A DNA stretch of 64,000 nt from Streptomyces sp. TG1A-8 (GCF_030499535.1 NZ_JASTLB010000001.1:5642001-5706000), one strand, 5' to 3'; shown: positions 27,925 through 36,753, counted from the first letter of the stretch. Numbers and translations are program-made. Notes: generated by a model from the sequence alone, not told the origin.

Positions 27925-27953
27925 GTGCCCCGGCGGTCCGTCCGCCGGGGCAC
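27925..27953. terminator. bidirectional hairpin between prcA and the LacI gene
   Basis: A 12-bp perfect stem GTGCCCCGGCGG/CCGCCGGGGCAC with loop TCCGT lies 20 bases after the prcA stop and 79 bases from the end of the convergent LacI gene. Confidence 0.75.
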
Positions 27954-28031
27954 CCGGCGTTTCGGGCCCGGGGCCCTCCGCCCGGACCGGGCCGGACCCG
28001 GCGAGCCCGGCAGGATCCGGACGGAGCGGTC

Positions 28032-29048
28032 CTAGTCCCGGCGTGGCGGCGCCGTGGAGCCCCGGACGACGAGGTCGACCGGGATGTCGCCGGCTTCGGG
28101 TTCCCGGCCGTCCAGGACGGCCAGGAGGGCGAGCATGCCGCGTTCCCCGAACAGCTCGGCGTCGAGCCGCACGGTCGTGAGTTCCGGATCCAGGGCGGTG
28201 GCGAGGGCGATGTCGTCCAGGCCGGTGACGGAGACGTCGTCCGGGACGCGCAGGCCGAGGCGGCGCAGGGCCTTGTAGGCGCCGGCGGCGAGTTTGTCGT
28301 CGTCGCAGACCACGGCGGTGGGGCGGGGGCCGGGGGCGGTCAGGGCGGCCTCGGTGGCCGTGCGGGCTCCCTCGACGGAGATCGGTGCGCGGGCCGTGCG
28401 CAGGCGGGTGCCCGGCACGGCGGCCAGCCGGGTGGCCAGTTCGCGGGCGCGCACGTCGAAGGTCCAGGAGGGGATGTCGGCGGCCAGGTGGAGGACGCTG
28501 CGGTGGCCGAGGCCGAGGAGGTGCGCGGCGGCCTGGCGGACGCCGTCGGCGATGTCGAGGTTGACGGTGGCGGCGCCGAGGCTGCCTTCGGGGTCGCTGT
28601 CGAGCATGACCAGGGGCAGCTGGTCGCCACGGATGGCGGTGAGGGCGTCGGCGGCCATGGAGGAGGCGATGACGCCGTCCAGGGCGGCCTGGGCGGAGGC
28701 GAAGGGGTCGCGGGCGGGGCCGATGCCCTCGGGGGAGGAGTAGAGGACGACGCCGAAGCCGTGCTGGGCGGCGACGCGTGCGGCGCCGGTGTAGACGCCG
28801 GCGAAGAACTCGGTGGTCAGGGCGGGGACGACGAGCAGGACGGTGCGGGTGCGGCCGAGGCGCAGGTTGCGGGCGGCGAGGTTGGGCCGGTAGCCGAGGT
28901 CGCGGGCGGCTGCGCGCACCCGTTCGGCGGTGGCTTCGGAGACCCGGCCGCGCCACTTGCCGCCCAGCACGAGCGAGACGGCGGCCTGGGAGACCCCGGC
29001 GGCCTGGGCGACGTCCCGGCTGGTCGGGCGCGTGCTGCTGCGTGCCAC
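28032..29048 (-). CDS. LacI-family transcription regulator
   Basis: 338 residues. The LacI HTH and hinge are at 10-65 (TSRDVAQAAGVSQAAVSLVLGG, then RVRAAARDLGYRPN), followed by a periplasmic-binding-protein-like effector domain. GTG 29048 is preferred because AAGGAG lies about 10 bases upstream; an in-frame ATG further upstream lacks one. It is divergent from the MFS gene, and a spaced inverted repeat lies between them, so it very likely controls that transporter. Effector probably a sugar or similar small molecule, not identifiable here. Confidence 0.9.
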   Translation of the reverse strand: MARSSTRPTSRDVAQAAGVSQAAVSLVLGGKWRGRVSEATAERVRAAARDLGYRPNLAARNLRLGRTRTVLLVVPALTTEFFAGVYTGAARVAAQHGFGVVLYSSPEGIGPARDPFASAQAALDGVIASSMAADALTAIRGDQLPLVMLDSDPEGSLGAATVNLDIADGVRQAAAHLLGLGHRSVLHLAADIPSWTFDVRARELATRLAAVPGTRLRTARAPISVEGARTATEAALTAPGPRPTAVVCDDDKLAAGAYKALRRLGLRVPDDVSVTGLDDIALATALDPELTTVRLDAELFGERGMLALLAVLDGREPEAGDIPVDLVVRGSTAPPRRD

Positions 29049-29091
29049 CGTGGGCGTGCTCCTTCGTCTGGACGTGTGAACAGCGCACATG

Positions 29092-29120
29092 GTACGTATG
29101 AGAGCGCAAGTTATACGTAC
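29092..29120. promoter_or_regulatory. inverted repeat in the LacI/MFS divergent promoter
   Basis: GTACGTAT (29092-29099) and ATACGTAC (29113-29120) form an 8-bp perfect inverted repeat with 13 bases between, in an AT-rich patch between the two starts. It is the natural candidate operator for the LacI-family protein. Confidence 0.6.
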
Positions 29121-29168
29121 AACTTCGGGTCGCCGGGGCGCCCCGGGCGAGCCGCTGAAGGGCAGGAC

Positions 29169-30428
29169 ATGGCCACGGGGTACCTGGAGATCCTCCGCAC
29201 GAGGCACGCGCTGCGGCTGCTGGCCGGCACCCTGGTGGGGCGGCTGCCGAACGCGACCGCCGCCATCGCGCTGGTGCTGTTCGTGCGCGCCGGGGGCGGT
29301 ACGTACAGCCTGGCCGGCGCCCTGGCGGCCGTGTACGGGGTCGCCAACGCCGTCGGCCAGCCCGTGCTGGGCCGGCTGGTGGACCTGTACGGCCAGCCGC
29401 GGGTGCAGCTGCCGGCGGCCGTGCTGTCGGCCCTGGCCATGACGGCCTTCGCCTTCACGGGCACCGGCCCGCTGCCGTTCGCGTACGCGGCCGTGGCGGC
29501 GGCCGGCCTCTTCGCGCCGCCGCTGGAGGGGGGCCTGCGGGCCCTGTGGCCGTCGGTGCTGCGGCGCGAGGAGCGGGTGCACACGGCGTACGCCATGGAC
29601 GCCGTCGCGCAGGAGGTCATGTTCACGGTCGGCCCGCTGCTGGTGACCCTGTGCGCGTCGCTGTGGTCGGAGCGCGCGGCCCTGCTGGTGCTGAACGCGC
29701 TCGGCGTGTTGGGGGCGCTGTCCGTGGTCTGCTCGGCGCCCTCGCGCGCCTGGCGCTCCGCACCGCGCGAGGCGCACTGGCTGGGCGCCCTGCGCTCGCC
29801 CGGCCTGCTCGCGCTGCTCGGGGCCTTCCTGTTCGTCGGCATCGCGCTGGGCTCCATCACGGTGGCCTCGGTGCCCTACGCCGACGGCCACGGTGGTGAC
29901 GCCGTGTACGGCTGGCTGATGGCCGCGCTCGGTCTCGGGGCGCTGCTGGGCGGATCCGTCTACGGGGCCCGCCGGTGGAGCGGCGCGCCGGAGCGGCGGC
30001 TGCGGGTGCTGGTCGGGCTCCTGGCGGTGTGCTACCTGCCGCTGATGCTGATGCCGGGCGCGGTGGCCATGGTGCTGCTCACGGTGGTCTCGGGCGTGTT
30101 CCTCGCGCCGTGCATCGCGTGCGCGTTCATCATCGTCGACCGGCACGCTCCGGTCGGGACCGTCACCGAGGCGTTCTCCTGGGTGGTGACGACGTTCACC
30201 GTGGGCGCGTCGGTCGGAACGGGCCTGGCCGGACCGGTGGTTCAGGCCGGTGGCGCGCTGTGGGGTTTCGCGCTGCCGGGTGCGGCGGGGGCCGTGTCGC
30301 TGCTGGTCCTGCTGGCCACCGGCGGGGTCCTCGCAGCTCCCGTGCGGGGAGGGGTCGTTGCGGTTTCACCGGAAAATGATCCCGATCGTGCTGCCGATCC
30401 CCGTTTCAGCCCGGGGGATCGGGCGTAA
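29169..30428 (+). CDS. MFS transporter
   Basis: 419 residues with about 11-12 hydrophobic spans and the MFS loop motif GRLVDLYGQPRV after span 2. It keeps the motif in the first half only and has short loops, as in drug- or sugar-efflux members. ATG 29169 has GGCAGGAC upstream. It ends 10 bases before pafA, whose -10 box sits at the end of this gene, so the two overlap at transcription level. Substrate unknown; probably governed by the divergent LacI-type protein. Confidence 0.85.
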   Translation: MATGYLEILRTRHALRLLAGTLVGRLPNATAAIALVLFVRAGGGTYSLAGALAAVYGVANAVGQPVLGRLVDLYGQPRVQLPAAVLSALAMTAFAFTGTGPLPFAYAAVAAAGLFAPPLEGGLRALWPSVLRREERVHTAYAMDAVAQEVMFTVGPLLVTLCASLWSERAALLVLNALGVLGALSVVCSAPSRAWRSAPREAHWLGALRSPGLLALLGAFLFVGIALGSITVASVPYADGHGGDAVYGWLMAALGLGALLGGSVYGARRWSGAPERRLRVLVGLLAVCYLPLMLMPGAVAMVLLTVVSGVFLAPCIACAFIIVDRHAPVGTVTEAFSWVVTTFTVGASVGTGLAGPVVQAGGALWGFALPGAAGAVSLLVLLATGGVLAAPVRGGVVAVSPENDPDRAADPRFSPGDRA

Positions 30429-30438
30429 TGTTCACTCA
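30426..30438 (+). promoter_or_regulatory. leaderless promoter of pafA
   Basis: TAATGT at 30426-30431 is six bases before the pafA ATG, without a ribosome-binding site. It overlaps the MFS stop codon. Confidence 0.55.
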
Positions 30439-31799
30439 TGGACCGCCGCATTTTCGGGCTGGAGAACGAGTACGGCGTCACGTGCACGTTCAGGGGACAG
30501 CGCCGCCTGTCTCCTGACGAGGTGGCGCGGTACCTCTTCCGCCGTGTCGTGTCATGGGGCCGCAGCAGCAACGTCTTTCTGCGAAACGGCGCCCGGCTCT
30601 ATCTCGACGTGGGCTCACATCCGGAATACGCGACCCCCGAATGTGACAACGTGACCGAACTGGTCACCCACGACAAGGCCGGCGAGCGCATTCTCGAAGG
30701 ACTCCTGGTGGACGCGGAACGACGCCTGCACGAGGAGGGAATCGCGGGCGACGTCTACCTCTTCAAGAACAACACCGACTCGGCGGGCAACTCCTACGGC
30801 TGCCACGAGAACTACCTGGTGGCCCGGCACGGGGAGTTCTCCCGGCTCGCGGACATCCTCATCCCGTTCCTGGTGACGCGGCAGCTGCTGTGCGGAGCGG
30901 GCAAGGTGCTGCAGACCCCGCGTGGCGCGGTGTACTGCGTCAGCCAGCGGGCGGAGCACATCTGGGAGGGCGTCTCCTCGGCGACGACCCGCTCCAGGCC
31001 CATCATCAACACCCGCGACGAGCCGCACGCGGACGCCGAGCGCTACCGCCGGCTGCACGTCATCGTGGGCGACTCGAACATGTCCGAGACGACCATGCTG
31101 CTGAAGGTCGGCGCCACCGACCTGGTGCTGCGCATGATCGAGGCGGGCACCGTGATGCGCGACCTCACGCTGGAGAACCCGATCCGGGCGATCCGCGAGG
31201 TCAGCCACGACATCACCGGCCGGCGCAAGGTGCGGCTGGCCAGCGGCCGGGAGGCGTCCGCGCTGGAGGTGCAGCGGGAGTACTTCGACAAGGCCGTGGA
31301 CTTCTGCGACCGCCGGGGCATCCGCACGGGCACGGTCGCGCAGGTGCTGGAGCTGTGGGGCCGCACCCTGGACGCGATCGAGACCGAGGAGCTGGACCGG
31401 ATCGGCACCGAGATCGACTGGGTCATGAAGTACAAGCTCATCGAGCGCTACCGGGCCAAGCACAACATGACCATGTCGCACCCGCGGGTCGCGCAGATAG
31501 ACCTCGCCTACCACGACATCCACCGTCGCCGGGGACTGTACTACCTGCTGGAGAAGAAGGGCCAGGCCGCCCGGATCTGCAACGACCTGAGGATCTTCGA
31601 GGGCAAGTCCGTTCCGCCGCAGACCACCCGGGCGCGGCTGCGCGGTGACTTCATCCGCCGGGCGCAGGAACAGCGCAGGGACTTCACGGTCGACTGGGTG
31701 CACCTGAAGCTGAACGACCAGGCACAGCGCACCGTGCTGTGCAAGGACCCGTTCCGTTCGGTGGACGACCGGGTGGAGAAGCTGATCGCCGGGATGTGA
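30438..31799 (+). CDS. pafA: Pup--protein ligase PafA
   Basis: 453 residues. PafA activates the C-terminal Glu of Pup with ATP and forms an isopeptide bond to a target lysine. The N-terminal [10 protein letters not shown] contains the Mg/ATP glutamates, and the catalytic Asp lies in the [17 protein letters not shown] region (about residue 60). [17 protein letters not shown] and [21 protein letters not shown] are shared with Dop, 26 percent of the window away, showing an ancient duplication. A C-terminal domain of about 70 residues helps bind Pup. Its own -10 box lies six bases upstream. Confidence 0.96.
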   Translation: MDRRIFGLENEYGVTCTFRGQRRLSPDEVARYLFRRVVSWGRSSNVFLRNGARLYLDVGSHPEYATPECDNVTELVTHDKAGERILEGLLVDAERRLHEEGIAGDVYLFKNNTDSAGNSYGCHENYLVARHGEFSRLADILIPFLVTRQLLCGAGKVLQTPRGAVYCVSQRAEHIWEGVSSATTRSRPIINTRDEPHADAERYRRLHVIVGDSNMSETTMLLKVGATDLVLRMIEAGTVMRDLTLENPIRAIREVSHDITGRRKVRLASGREASALEVQREYFDKAVDFCDRRGIRTGTVAQVLELWGRTLDAIETEELDRIGTEIDWVMKYKLIERYRAKHNMTMSHPRVAQIDLAYHDIHRRRGLYYLLEKKGQAARICNDLRIFEGKSVPPQTTRARLRGDFIRRAQEQRRDFTVDWVHLKLNDQAQRTVLCKDPFRSVDDRVEKLIAGM

Positions 31800-31817
31800 C
31801 GGGTACCGGTGCGTCAA

Positions 31818-31845
31818 GCGTCCCGGCATCGCGATGCCGGAACGC
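31818..31845 (+). terminator. hairpin after pafA
   Basis: An 18-base perfect palindrome CCGGCATCGCGATGCCGG (31823-31840) is extended by GCGT/ACGC across one mismatch, 18 bases after the pafA stop. Confidence 0.6.
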
Positions 31846-31854
31846 CACACGGGT

Positions 31855-31896
31855 GCCGTACGTTTACCGTACGGCGCCCTTCCCACACCGTAGAGT
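31855..31896 (+). promoter_or_regulatory. palindrome and -10 box before the FKBP lipoprotein gene
   Basis: GCCGTACG-TTTAC-CGTACGGC (31855-31875) is a perfect 8+8 inverted repeat placed over the expected -35 region of TAGAGT (31891-31896). A regulator bound there would compete with RNA polymerase. Start codon is 46 bases further on. Confidence 0.55.
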
Positions 31897-31941
31897 TGCG
31901 CGCACGCCAGTCCACAAGATCGACCGATTACGAGGCCTCCC

Positions 31942-32946
31942 GTGCGCCGACGCTCACTCCTCCTCGCCGCCGTACCCGCCGCGCTGGTCACGCTCGCCGG
32001 CTGCGGTGACGACAAGTCCGGCACCAGCAGGGCCTCCGCGTCGCCGTCGTCCTCGGTGTCGGCCGCACCTCCGCCGAAGATCGTGGACGGGCCGGTGCCG
32101 GCGATCACGGCGGGGACGAAGTTCGGGGAGAAGCCGGCCGTCGCCAAGGGACCGGGCGATCCCTCGAAGAACCTCGCGGTGAAGACGGTGATCGCGGGCG
32201 GCGGGCCCACGGTCGCGGAGAACGACTTCATCCGGGCGGACTACCTGGGCCAGATCTGGAGCACGGGCAAGGTCTTCGACAACTCCTACGACCGCAAGCG
32301 GCCGCTGGTGATGCAACTGGCGCAGGGCAGCATCATCGACGGCTGGCGGTACGCGCTGGCGGGCAGGAAGGCCGGCAGCCGGGTGGAGATCGCGGTCCCG
32401 CCCACCTGGGGCTACGGCACCTCGGGCAACGCGCAGGCGGGCATCAAGGGCACGGACACCCTGGTGTTCGTCATCGACCTGATCGACGTGTTCAACTCCA
32501 AGAGCTCCGCCAAGGGCAGGCCGGTCGCGCAGAGCGGCGCCGCGCTGCCGGCGGTGGGCACGAACACGGACGGCGCCGCTCCGAAGATCAAGGTGCCGAA
32601 GGCGGACCCGCCGAGGAAGCTGGTGTCCGCCTACGTCCTGGAGGGCGACGGTGCCGAGGTCAAGGCGGACCAGACGATCCTGTGCCAGTTCGAGGGCGTG
32701 GTCTGGGACAGCGGCAGGACGTTCCAGCAGACGTACGGCTCCGGACGGCTCAGCCAGTTCTCGCTGCAGCAGATGGAGCAGGTCGTCAAGGGCCTGTCCC
32801 AGGGCGTGACCGGCAAGAAGGTGGGCAGCAGGGTCCTGGTCGTCGTACCGCCGGACCTGGGCTACGGCGACACCCCGCCGAGCGGTGGCGCCATCAAGAA
32901 GGGCTCCACGCTGGTGTTCTCGGTGGACATCCTCGCGGCGATGTAG
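31942..32946 (+). CDS. tandem-FKBP peptidyl-prolyl isomerase lipoprotein
   Basis: 334 residues. A signal peptide RRRSLLLAAVPAALVTLAGC ends in a lipobox with Cys21, so it is an extracytoplasmic lipoprotein. The run of arginines could allow Tat export, but the motif is not canonical. Two FKBP-type domains follow (about 75-185 and 220-334); the second keeps more of the active-site pattern (GVVWDSGRTF...VKGL...PPDLGYG), the first is more divergent (STGKVFDNS, IDGWRYAL, PPTWGYG). It should help fold exported proteins. GTG 31942 has a weak upstream site. Confidence 0.9.
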   Translation: MRRRSLLLAAVPAALVTLAGCGDDKSGTSRASASPSSSVSAAPPPKIVDGPVPAITAGTKFGEKPAVAKGPGDPSKNLAVKTVIAGGGPTVAENDFIRADYLGQIWSTGKVFDNSYDRKRPLVMQLAQGSIIDGWRYALAGRKAGSRVEIAVPPTWGYGTSGNAQAGIKGTDTLVFVIDLIDVFNSKSSAKGRPVAQSGAALPAVGTNTDGAAPKIKVPKADPPRKLVSAYVLEGDGAEVKADQTILCQFEGVVWDSGRTFQQTYGSGRLSQFSLQQMEQVVKGLSQGVTGKKVGSRVLVVVPPDLGYGDTPPSGGAIKKGSTLVFSVDILAAM

Positions 32947-33040
32947 CCGGGCCGCGCGGCGGCGTCCGTGGGGGGCGCGAGGTCCGCGGGGATGAAAGAC
33001 TGTCCGCGTTTCGTGTCGTACACAAGCAGGAGCTTTTGAC

Positions 33041-33421
33041 GTGAGCATCGAGAAGCCCGAGATCGACTTCCCGGGCGGCGAGCCCCCGGCGGACCTGGAG
33101 ATCAAGGACATCTGGGAGGGTGACGGCGAGGTCGCCGAGGCGGGGGACGTCGTCAAGGTCCACTACGTGGGCGTCGCGTTCTCCACCGGTGAGGAGTTCG
33201 ACGCCTCCTGGAACCGCGGCACCCCGCTGGAGTTCCAGCTCGGCATCGGCCAGGTCATCAAGGGCTGGGACAACGGCGTGCAGGGCATGAAGGTCGGCGG
33301 CCGCCGGCAGCTGACCATCCCCGCGCACCTCGCCTACGGCGACCGCGGCGCCGGCGGCCGCATCGCTCCGGGGGAGACGCTGATCTTCGTCTGCGACCTG
33401 GTGGGCGTCGGCAAGCGCTGA
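33041..33421 (+). CDS. FKBP-type peptidyl-prolyl isomerase, cytosolic
   Basis: 126 residues, single-domain FKBP without a signal peptide. The active-site residues of FKBP12-type enzymes are kept: VHYVGVAFSTGEEFDAS, the GQVIKGWDNGVQGMK core tryptophan, and IPAHLAYGDRG. It catalyses cis-trans isomerisation of peptidyl-proline bonds. GTG 33041 has AGGAG eight bases upstream. It follows the lipoprotein FKBP by 94 bases, a probable two-gene set of an outer and an inner isomerase. Confidence 0.93.
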   Translation: MSIEKPEIDFPGGEPPADLEIKDIWEGDGEVAEAGDVVKVHYVGVAFSTGEEFDASWNRGTPLEFQLGIGQVIKGWDNGVQGMKVGGRRQLTIPAHLAYGDRGAGGRIAPGETLIFVCDLVGVGKR

Positions 33422-33436
33422 CCGCCACCGGTCGAA

Positions 33437-33467
33437 GGAGGGCCCGTGCCGTCCGCACGGGCCCTTC
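33437..33467 (+). terminator. terminator after the FKBP gene
   Basis: GGGCCCGTGC/GCACGGGCCC, extended by three outer pairs, with loop CGTCC, followed by CGCTTTG. It separates the FKBP genes from pafB. Confidence 0.75.
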
Positions 33468-33561
33468 CGCTTTGCTCCACCTTTGCTCCGACTTTTGCCG
33501 CGACACCGCGGAGCGGTACGGTCATCGGTCGGAAGCACCATAGGGAAGGCGAAGGGCGTCG

Positions 33562-34515
33562 ATGGCCATTGCCAAGGCCGAGCGGCTGATGAACCTCGCG
33601 CTGTGTCTGCTCGGGACGCGGCGGCCGCTCAGCAAGCGCGAGCTGCGCGGGTCCATCGAGGCCTACCTCGAGGCCGGGAGCGACGACTCCTTCAACCGGA
33701 TGTTCGAGCGGGACAAGGACGACCTGCGCGAGCTGGGCCTGGTCATCGAGACCGTGGAGAACCTGGACGGCGAGGTGGGCTACCTCGCGCGCCGGGACAG
33801 CAACCGGCTGCCGCCCATCACCCTGGACGCCGAGGAGGCCGCCGCCCTGGGGCTGGCCGCCAAGGTCTGGCAGCAGGCGCGACTGGCCGGCGCGGCCAGC
33901 GGCGCCCTGCAGAAGCTGCGCGCGGCCGGGCTGCCCGAGGACGTCGACCCGTACGGGGCGCACGGCGCCCTGGAGCCGCGCATTCCCGTGCACGAGGCCG
34001 CGTTCGAGCCGCTGATGCTGGCCTGCCGCGACCGCCGCCCGGTGCTCTTCGACTACCGCAAGGCCTCCGCCGCCCGCCCCGAGCCGCGGCACGTCGAACC
34101 GTGGGCGCTGGAATGCTGGCGCGGCCACTGGTACCTGGCCGGTTTCGACCGCGACCGGGGCGCCGAGCGCGTGTTCCGGCTCTCCCGGATCACCGGCAGG
34201 GTCCGGGCGCGCGGCAGCGGCTTCACCGCGCCGGTCCCGGACGTGGTCACCGTGCGCGAGACCGTCGCGAGCTGGGCCGGGGAGGTCGCCGACCGGTCGG
34301 CGCTGATCCGGCTGCGGTCGGGCGCGGGTTACCCCCTTCGGGCGAAGGCCACCACGGTGCGGGAACTCCCGGACGGCTGGGACGAGTTGTTGATTCCGTA
34401 CGGGCACGGCCTGGACGCCTGGCTGGTGGAGTTCGGGCCGGACGTGGTGGTGCTGGAGCCGGCCGAGCTGCGCGCGGACGTGGTGGACCGGCTGCGTGCC
34501 GTGGCCAAGGGCTGA
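33562..34515 (+). CDS. pafB: PafB, WYL-domain transcription regulator
   Basis: 317 residues. An N-terminal winged helix (about 1-75) is followed by a WYL domain (about 140-230; WYLAGFDRDRG at residues 191-201 holds the name motif) and a WCX-like C-terminal part. In mycobacteria PafB and PafC act together as a sigma-factor adaptor that turns on most DNA-damage genes independently of LexA, probably in response to single-stranded DNA. ATG 33562 follows GAAGG. A -10-like TACGGT is at 33517-33522. pafC follows 19 bases later. Confidence 0.93.
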   Translation: MAIAKAERLMNLALCLLGTRRPLSKRELRGSIEAYLEAGSDDSFNRMFERDKDDLRELGLVIETVENLDGEVGYLARRDSNRLPPITLDAEEAAALGLAAKVWQQARLAGAASGALQKLRAAGLPEDVDPYGAHGALEPRIPVHEAAFEPLMLACRDRRPVLFDYRKASAARPEPRHVEPWALECWRGHWYLAGFDRDRGAERVFRLSRITGRVRARGSGFTAPVPDVVTVRETVASWAGEVADRSALIRLRSGAGYPLRAKATTVRELPDGWDELLIPYGHGLDAWLVEFGPDVVVLEPAELRADVVDRLRAVAKG

Positions 34516-34534
34516 GGGAAAGCGGAGCAGGACT

Positions 34535-35575
34535 ATGGCAGGCAAACCGGTCAGGCCCGTGAACGCCATCGACCAGACCCGGCGGATGCTCTCCCTGGTG
34601 ACCTACCTCAGGGAGCGCCCCGGCGCGCGGATCGCGGACGTCGCGCGCGCCTTCGGCGTCACCGAGGACGAACTGGTCTCCGACCTGGACGTGCTGCCCA
34701 TGTGCGGCACCAGCTTCCGCGGCGGCGATCTGCTGGACATCGACACCGACGGCGAGCGCATCTGGTGGCACAACCCGGCCGCGCTGGGCGAGGAGGCGGC
34801 CGAGCCGCTGCGGCTCGCCGCCGACGAGGCGACCGCGCTGCTGGTGGCCGCCCGCGCGGTGTCGACGCTGCCGGGCCTGCGGGAGGGCGACCGCCAGGCG
34901 CTGCTGCGGGCGACGGCCAAGGTGGAGGCCGCGGCGGGGGAGGCCGCCGGCGCCAGCTCCCGGCTGTCGGTGACCTTCGAGTCCGAGGGCGGTGTCTTCG
35001 CCGACGTCGACCGGGCGATCTCCGAGCGCCGCCGGCTGTGGATCCGCTACTACTCGCCGGCCCGTGACGAGGTCACCGAGCGCGAGATCGACCCCATCCG
35101 CCTGGTCAGCGTCGGGCACACCTACGTCGAGGCGTGGTGCCGCCGTTCCGAGGCGCGGCGCACCTTCCGGCTCGACCGGGTCGCCGAGATCAGGATCCTC
35201 GACGAGCCGTCCGCGCCGCCCGAGGTGGAGCTGCGGGACCTCTCCGAGGCGCTGGTGCAGCCGGCCGCGGAGGACCCGGAGGTCGTGGTCGAGGTGGGCC
35301 CCGGCGGCCGCTGGGTCGCCGAGTACTACCCGCACGACAGCGCGGAGGAGCTCGCCGACGGCGGGCTGCGCATCACGTTGCGCACCCCCGACCCGGCCTC
35401 CCTCAGACGGCTGGCGCTGCGGCTCGGCCCCGACGGACGGATCGTCTCGCCGCCCGAGCTGGCCGACAGCGCCCGCCGGGCGGCCCGCGAGGCCCTGGCC
35501 GCCTACGACGCGCCCGCGGCGGTGCGGGCCGGGGCCGGCGGGCCGGGGTCCGGTCCGCCCGACGGGCCGCAGTGA
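34535..35575 (+). CDS. pafC: PafC, WYL-domain transcription regulator
   Basis: 346 residues, same architecture as PafB: winged helix (about 15-80), WYL core (about 150-225, here WIRYYSPARDEVTEREIDP) and a C-terminal domain, then a short Gly/Pro-rich tail. It is the second half of the PafBC heterodimer. The ribosome site GGAGCAGG lies before ATG 34535. The order pafA...pafB-pafC-tatA-tatC-helY is the same as in mycobacteria (Rv2097c to Rv2092c), apart from the FKBP genes and two small genes inserted here. Confidence 0.93.
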   Translation: MAGKPVRPVNAIDQTRRMLSLVTYLRERPGARIADVARAFGVTEDELVSDLDVLPMCGTSFRGGDLLDIDTDGERIWWHNPAALGEEAAEPLRLAADEATALLVAARAVSTLPGLREGDRQALLRATAKVEAAAGEAAGASSRLSVTFESEGGVFADVDRAISERRRLWIRYYSPARDEVTEREIDPIRLVSVGHTYVEAWCRRSEARRTFRLDRVAEIRILDEPSAPPEVELRDLSEALVQPAAEDPEVVVEVGPGGRWVAEYYPHDSAEELADGGLRITLRTPDPASLRRLALRLGPDGRIVSPPELADSARRAAREALAAYDAPAAVRAGAGGPGSGPPDGPQ

Positions 35576-35661
35576 GCCGTACCGGCGCCGCCCCCGGCGG
35601 CGGCGCGGCACCGGGGCCGGCGTGCGATGGCGAACGACCAGAGACAAGAGGAGCGAGGGCA

Positions 35662-35955
35662 GTGAGCGAGTCCCCGGTGTCCGGTGCGAGGGAAATGACG
35701 GTGGCGGCCGCCTTCGCGGGGATGAAGAGAGCGGTCCCCGTGGTGTTCCGGGCCGGCTGCCCGGACTGCCGGGGCCGTTTCGAGCTCGCCGCGAGCGCCC
35801 TGCGCCTGGCCATCGGCGCCACCAGCCGGACGACGTTCTACTCCTTCACCTGCCCCGAGTGCGGCGCCTCGGTGCGCAAGCCCGCGGGGGAGCGCATCGT
35901 CGAGCTGCTCACCGGCGGCGGGGTCAGGACCCTGCGGCTGCACTCCACGGCGTAG
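35662..35955 (+). CDS. small zinc-ribbon-like conserved protein
   Basis: 97 residues. Two CxxC pairs (CPDC near residue 33 and CPEC near 65) surround a core that reads like a rubredoxin-type zinc ribbon. No family function was recognised. GTG 35662 has GAGGAG eight bases upstream, and the gene lies 86 bases after pafC. It may be transcribed with pafBC. A nucleic-acid-binding role is a guess only. Confidence 0.7.
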   Translation: MSESPVSGAREMTVAAAFAGMKRAVPVVFRAGCPDCRGRFELAASALRLAIGATSRTTFYSFTCPECGASVRKPAGERIVELLTGGGVRTLRLHSTA

Positions 35956-35962
35956 GACGGTC

Positions 35963-35976
35963 TAGGCTCGGCGTCA
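35963..35976 (+). promoter_or_regulatory. leaderless promoter of the small membrane protein gene
   Basis: TAGGCT at 35963-35968 is seven bases before ATG 35976, just beyond the previous gene's stop, with no ribosome site. Confidence 0.5.
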
Positions 35977-36170
35977 TGTTCTGGCCGATGTTCGCGGTAG
36001 CCGTGGGTTCTGTGGGTCTCGCCGTGCTGGGGGTGCTCGCCGTCCGGGTCTTCCTGGAGGCCCGCCGCCTGGGGCAGCAGGTGGCGGAGTCCGGGCGCCG
36101 CATCAACCGGGCGGCCGAGGACCTGGAGCGGGCGGCGGTGAGCGCGGCCCGCGCCGCGGACACCCTCTGA
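35976..36170 (+). CDS. small single-span membrane protein
   Basis: 64 residues. One hydrophobic span (about 4-25) is followed by a charged helix with heptad-like spacing (LEARRLGQQVAESGRR and on), which may be a short coiled coil. The start is supported by a -10 box seven bases upstream. Function unknown. It sits between pafC and tatA, so it could belong to the Tat or DNA-damage neighbourhood, but nothing in the sequence decides. Confidence 0.6.
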   Translation: MFWPMFAVAVGSVGLAVLGVLAVRVFLEARRLGQQVAESGRRINRAAEDLERAAVSAARAADTL

Positions 36171-36430
36171 GGCCCGCCGCGCGGCCCCGGTGAGGCGGGC
36201 GGCACACGTGCTTTGCGGCACTTCGCCCTGTCGTGGCGACCGCAGGGGCAGGTACGCTGCTGGTCGCGGTACGAAGAACGAGGCGCGTGCCGCGTACCGG
36301 GAGTGTGCACGGGGATTGCCTCACGTTTACCCCCGAGCGTTACGATCGCTGCCGGCACGGCCACTCAGATACAGGTCCGACTGGCCGGACAGCACCCCAC
36401 CCAGCCGCCTCGGTGAGAAGGTAAAGACTT
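36171..36430. other. 260-base region upstream of tatA
   Basis: No gene supported. A -10-like TACGCT lies at 36253-36258, which would give a leader of about 165 bases for tatA. Confidence 0.35.
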
Positions 36431-36709
36431 ATGTTCGGAAGGCTCGGAGCCCCCGAGATCATTCTCATCCTCGTCGTCATCATCCTGCTGTTCGGCGCGA
36501 AGAAGCTTCCGGACATGGCCCGCTCGCTCGGCAAGTCCGCGCGCATCCTCAAGAGCGAGGCCAAGGCGATGAAGGAAGAGGGCAACAGCTCCCCCCAGGC
36601 GCCCGGCGCCAACGAGCAGCCCCCGGCCCAGCGCACCATCCAGGCGGCTCCCGGCGACGTGGCCAGCTCGCGGCCGGTCAACGAGCCGACGGACACCCCC
36701 CAGCGCTGA
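36431..36709 (+). CDS. tatA: twin-arginine translocase subunit TatA
   Basis: 92 residues. A short N-terminal part with the Phe-Gly hinge (FGAKKLP near 21-27) joins one membrane span (about 6-22) to an amphipathic helix, the TatA layout. It forms the variable-size pore through which folded proteins pass. The rest is a proline- and glutamine-rich tail. ATG 36431 has GAAGG nine bases upstream. tatC follows 44 bases later. Confidence 0.95.
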   Translation: MFGRLGAPEIILILVVIILLFGAKKLPDMARSLGKSARILKSEAKAMKEEGNSSPQAPGANEQPPAQRTIQAAPGDVASSRPVNEPTDTPQR

Positions 36710-36753
36710 CGCAGGGCCGGACCCCGGCCCGCCGCACGAGATGAGGACGTGGG

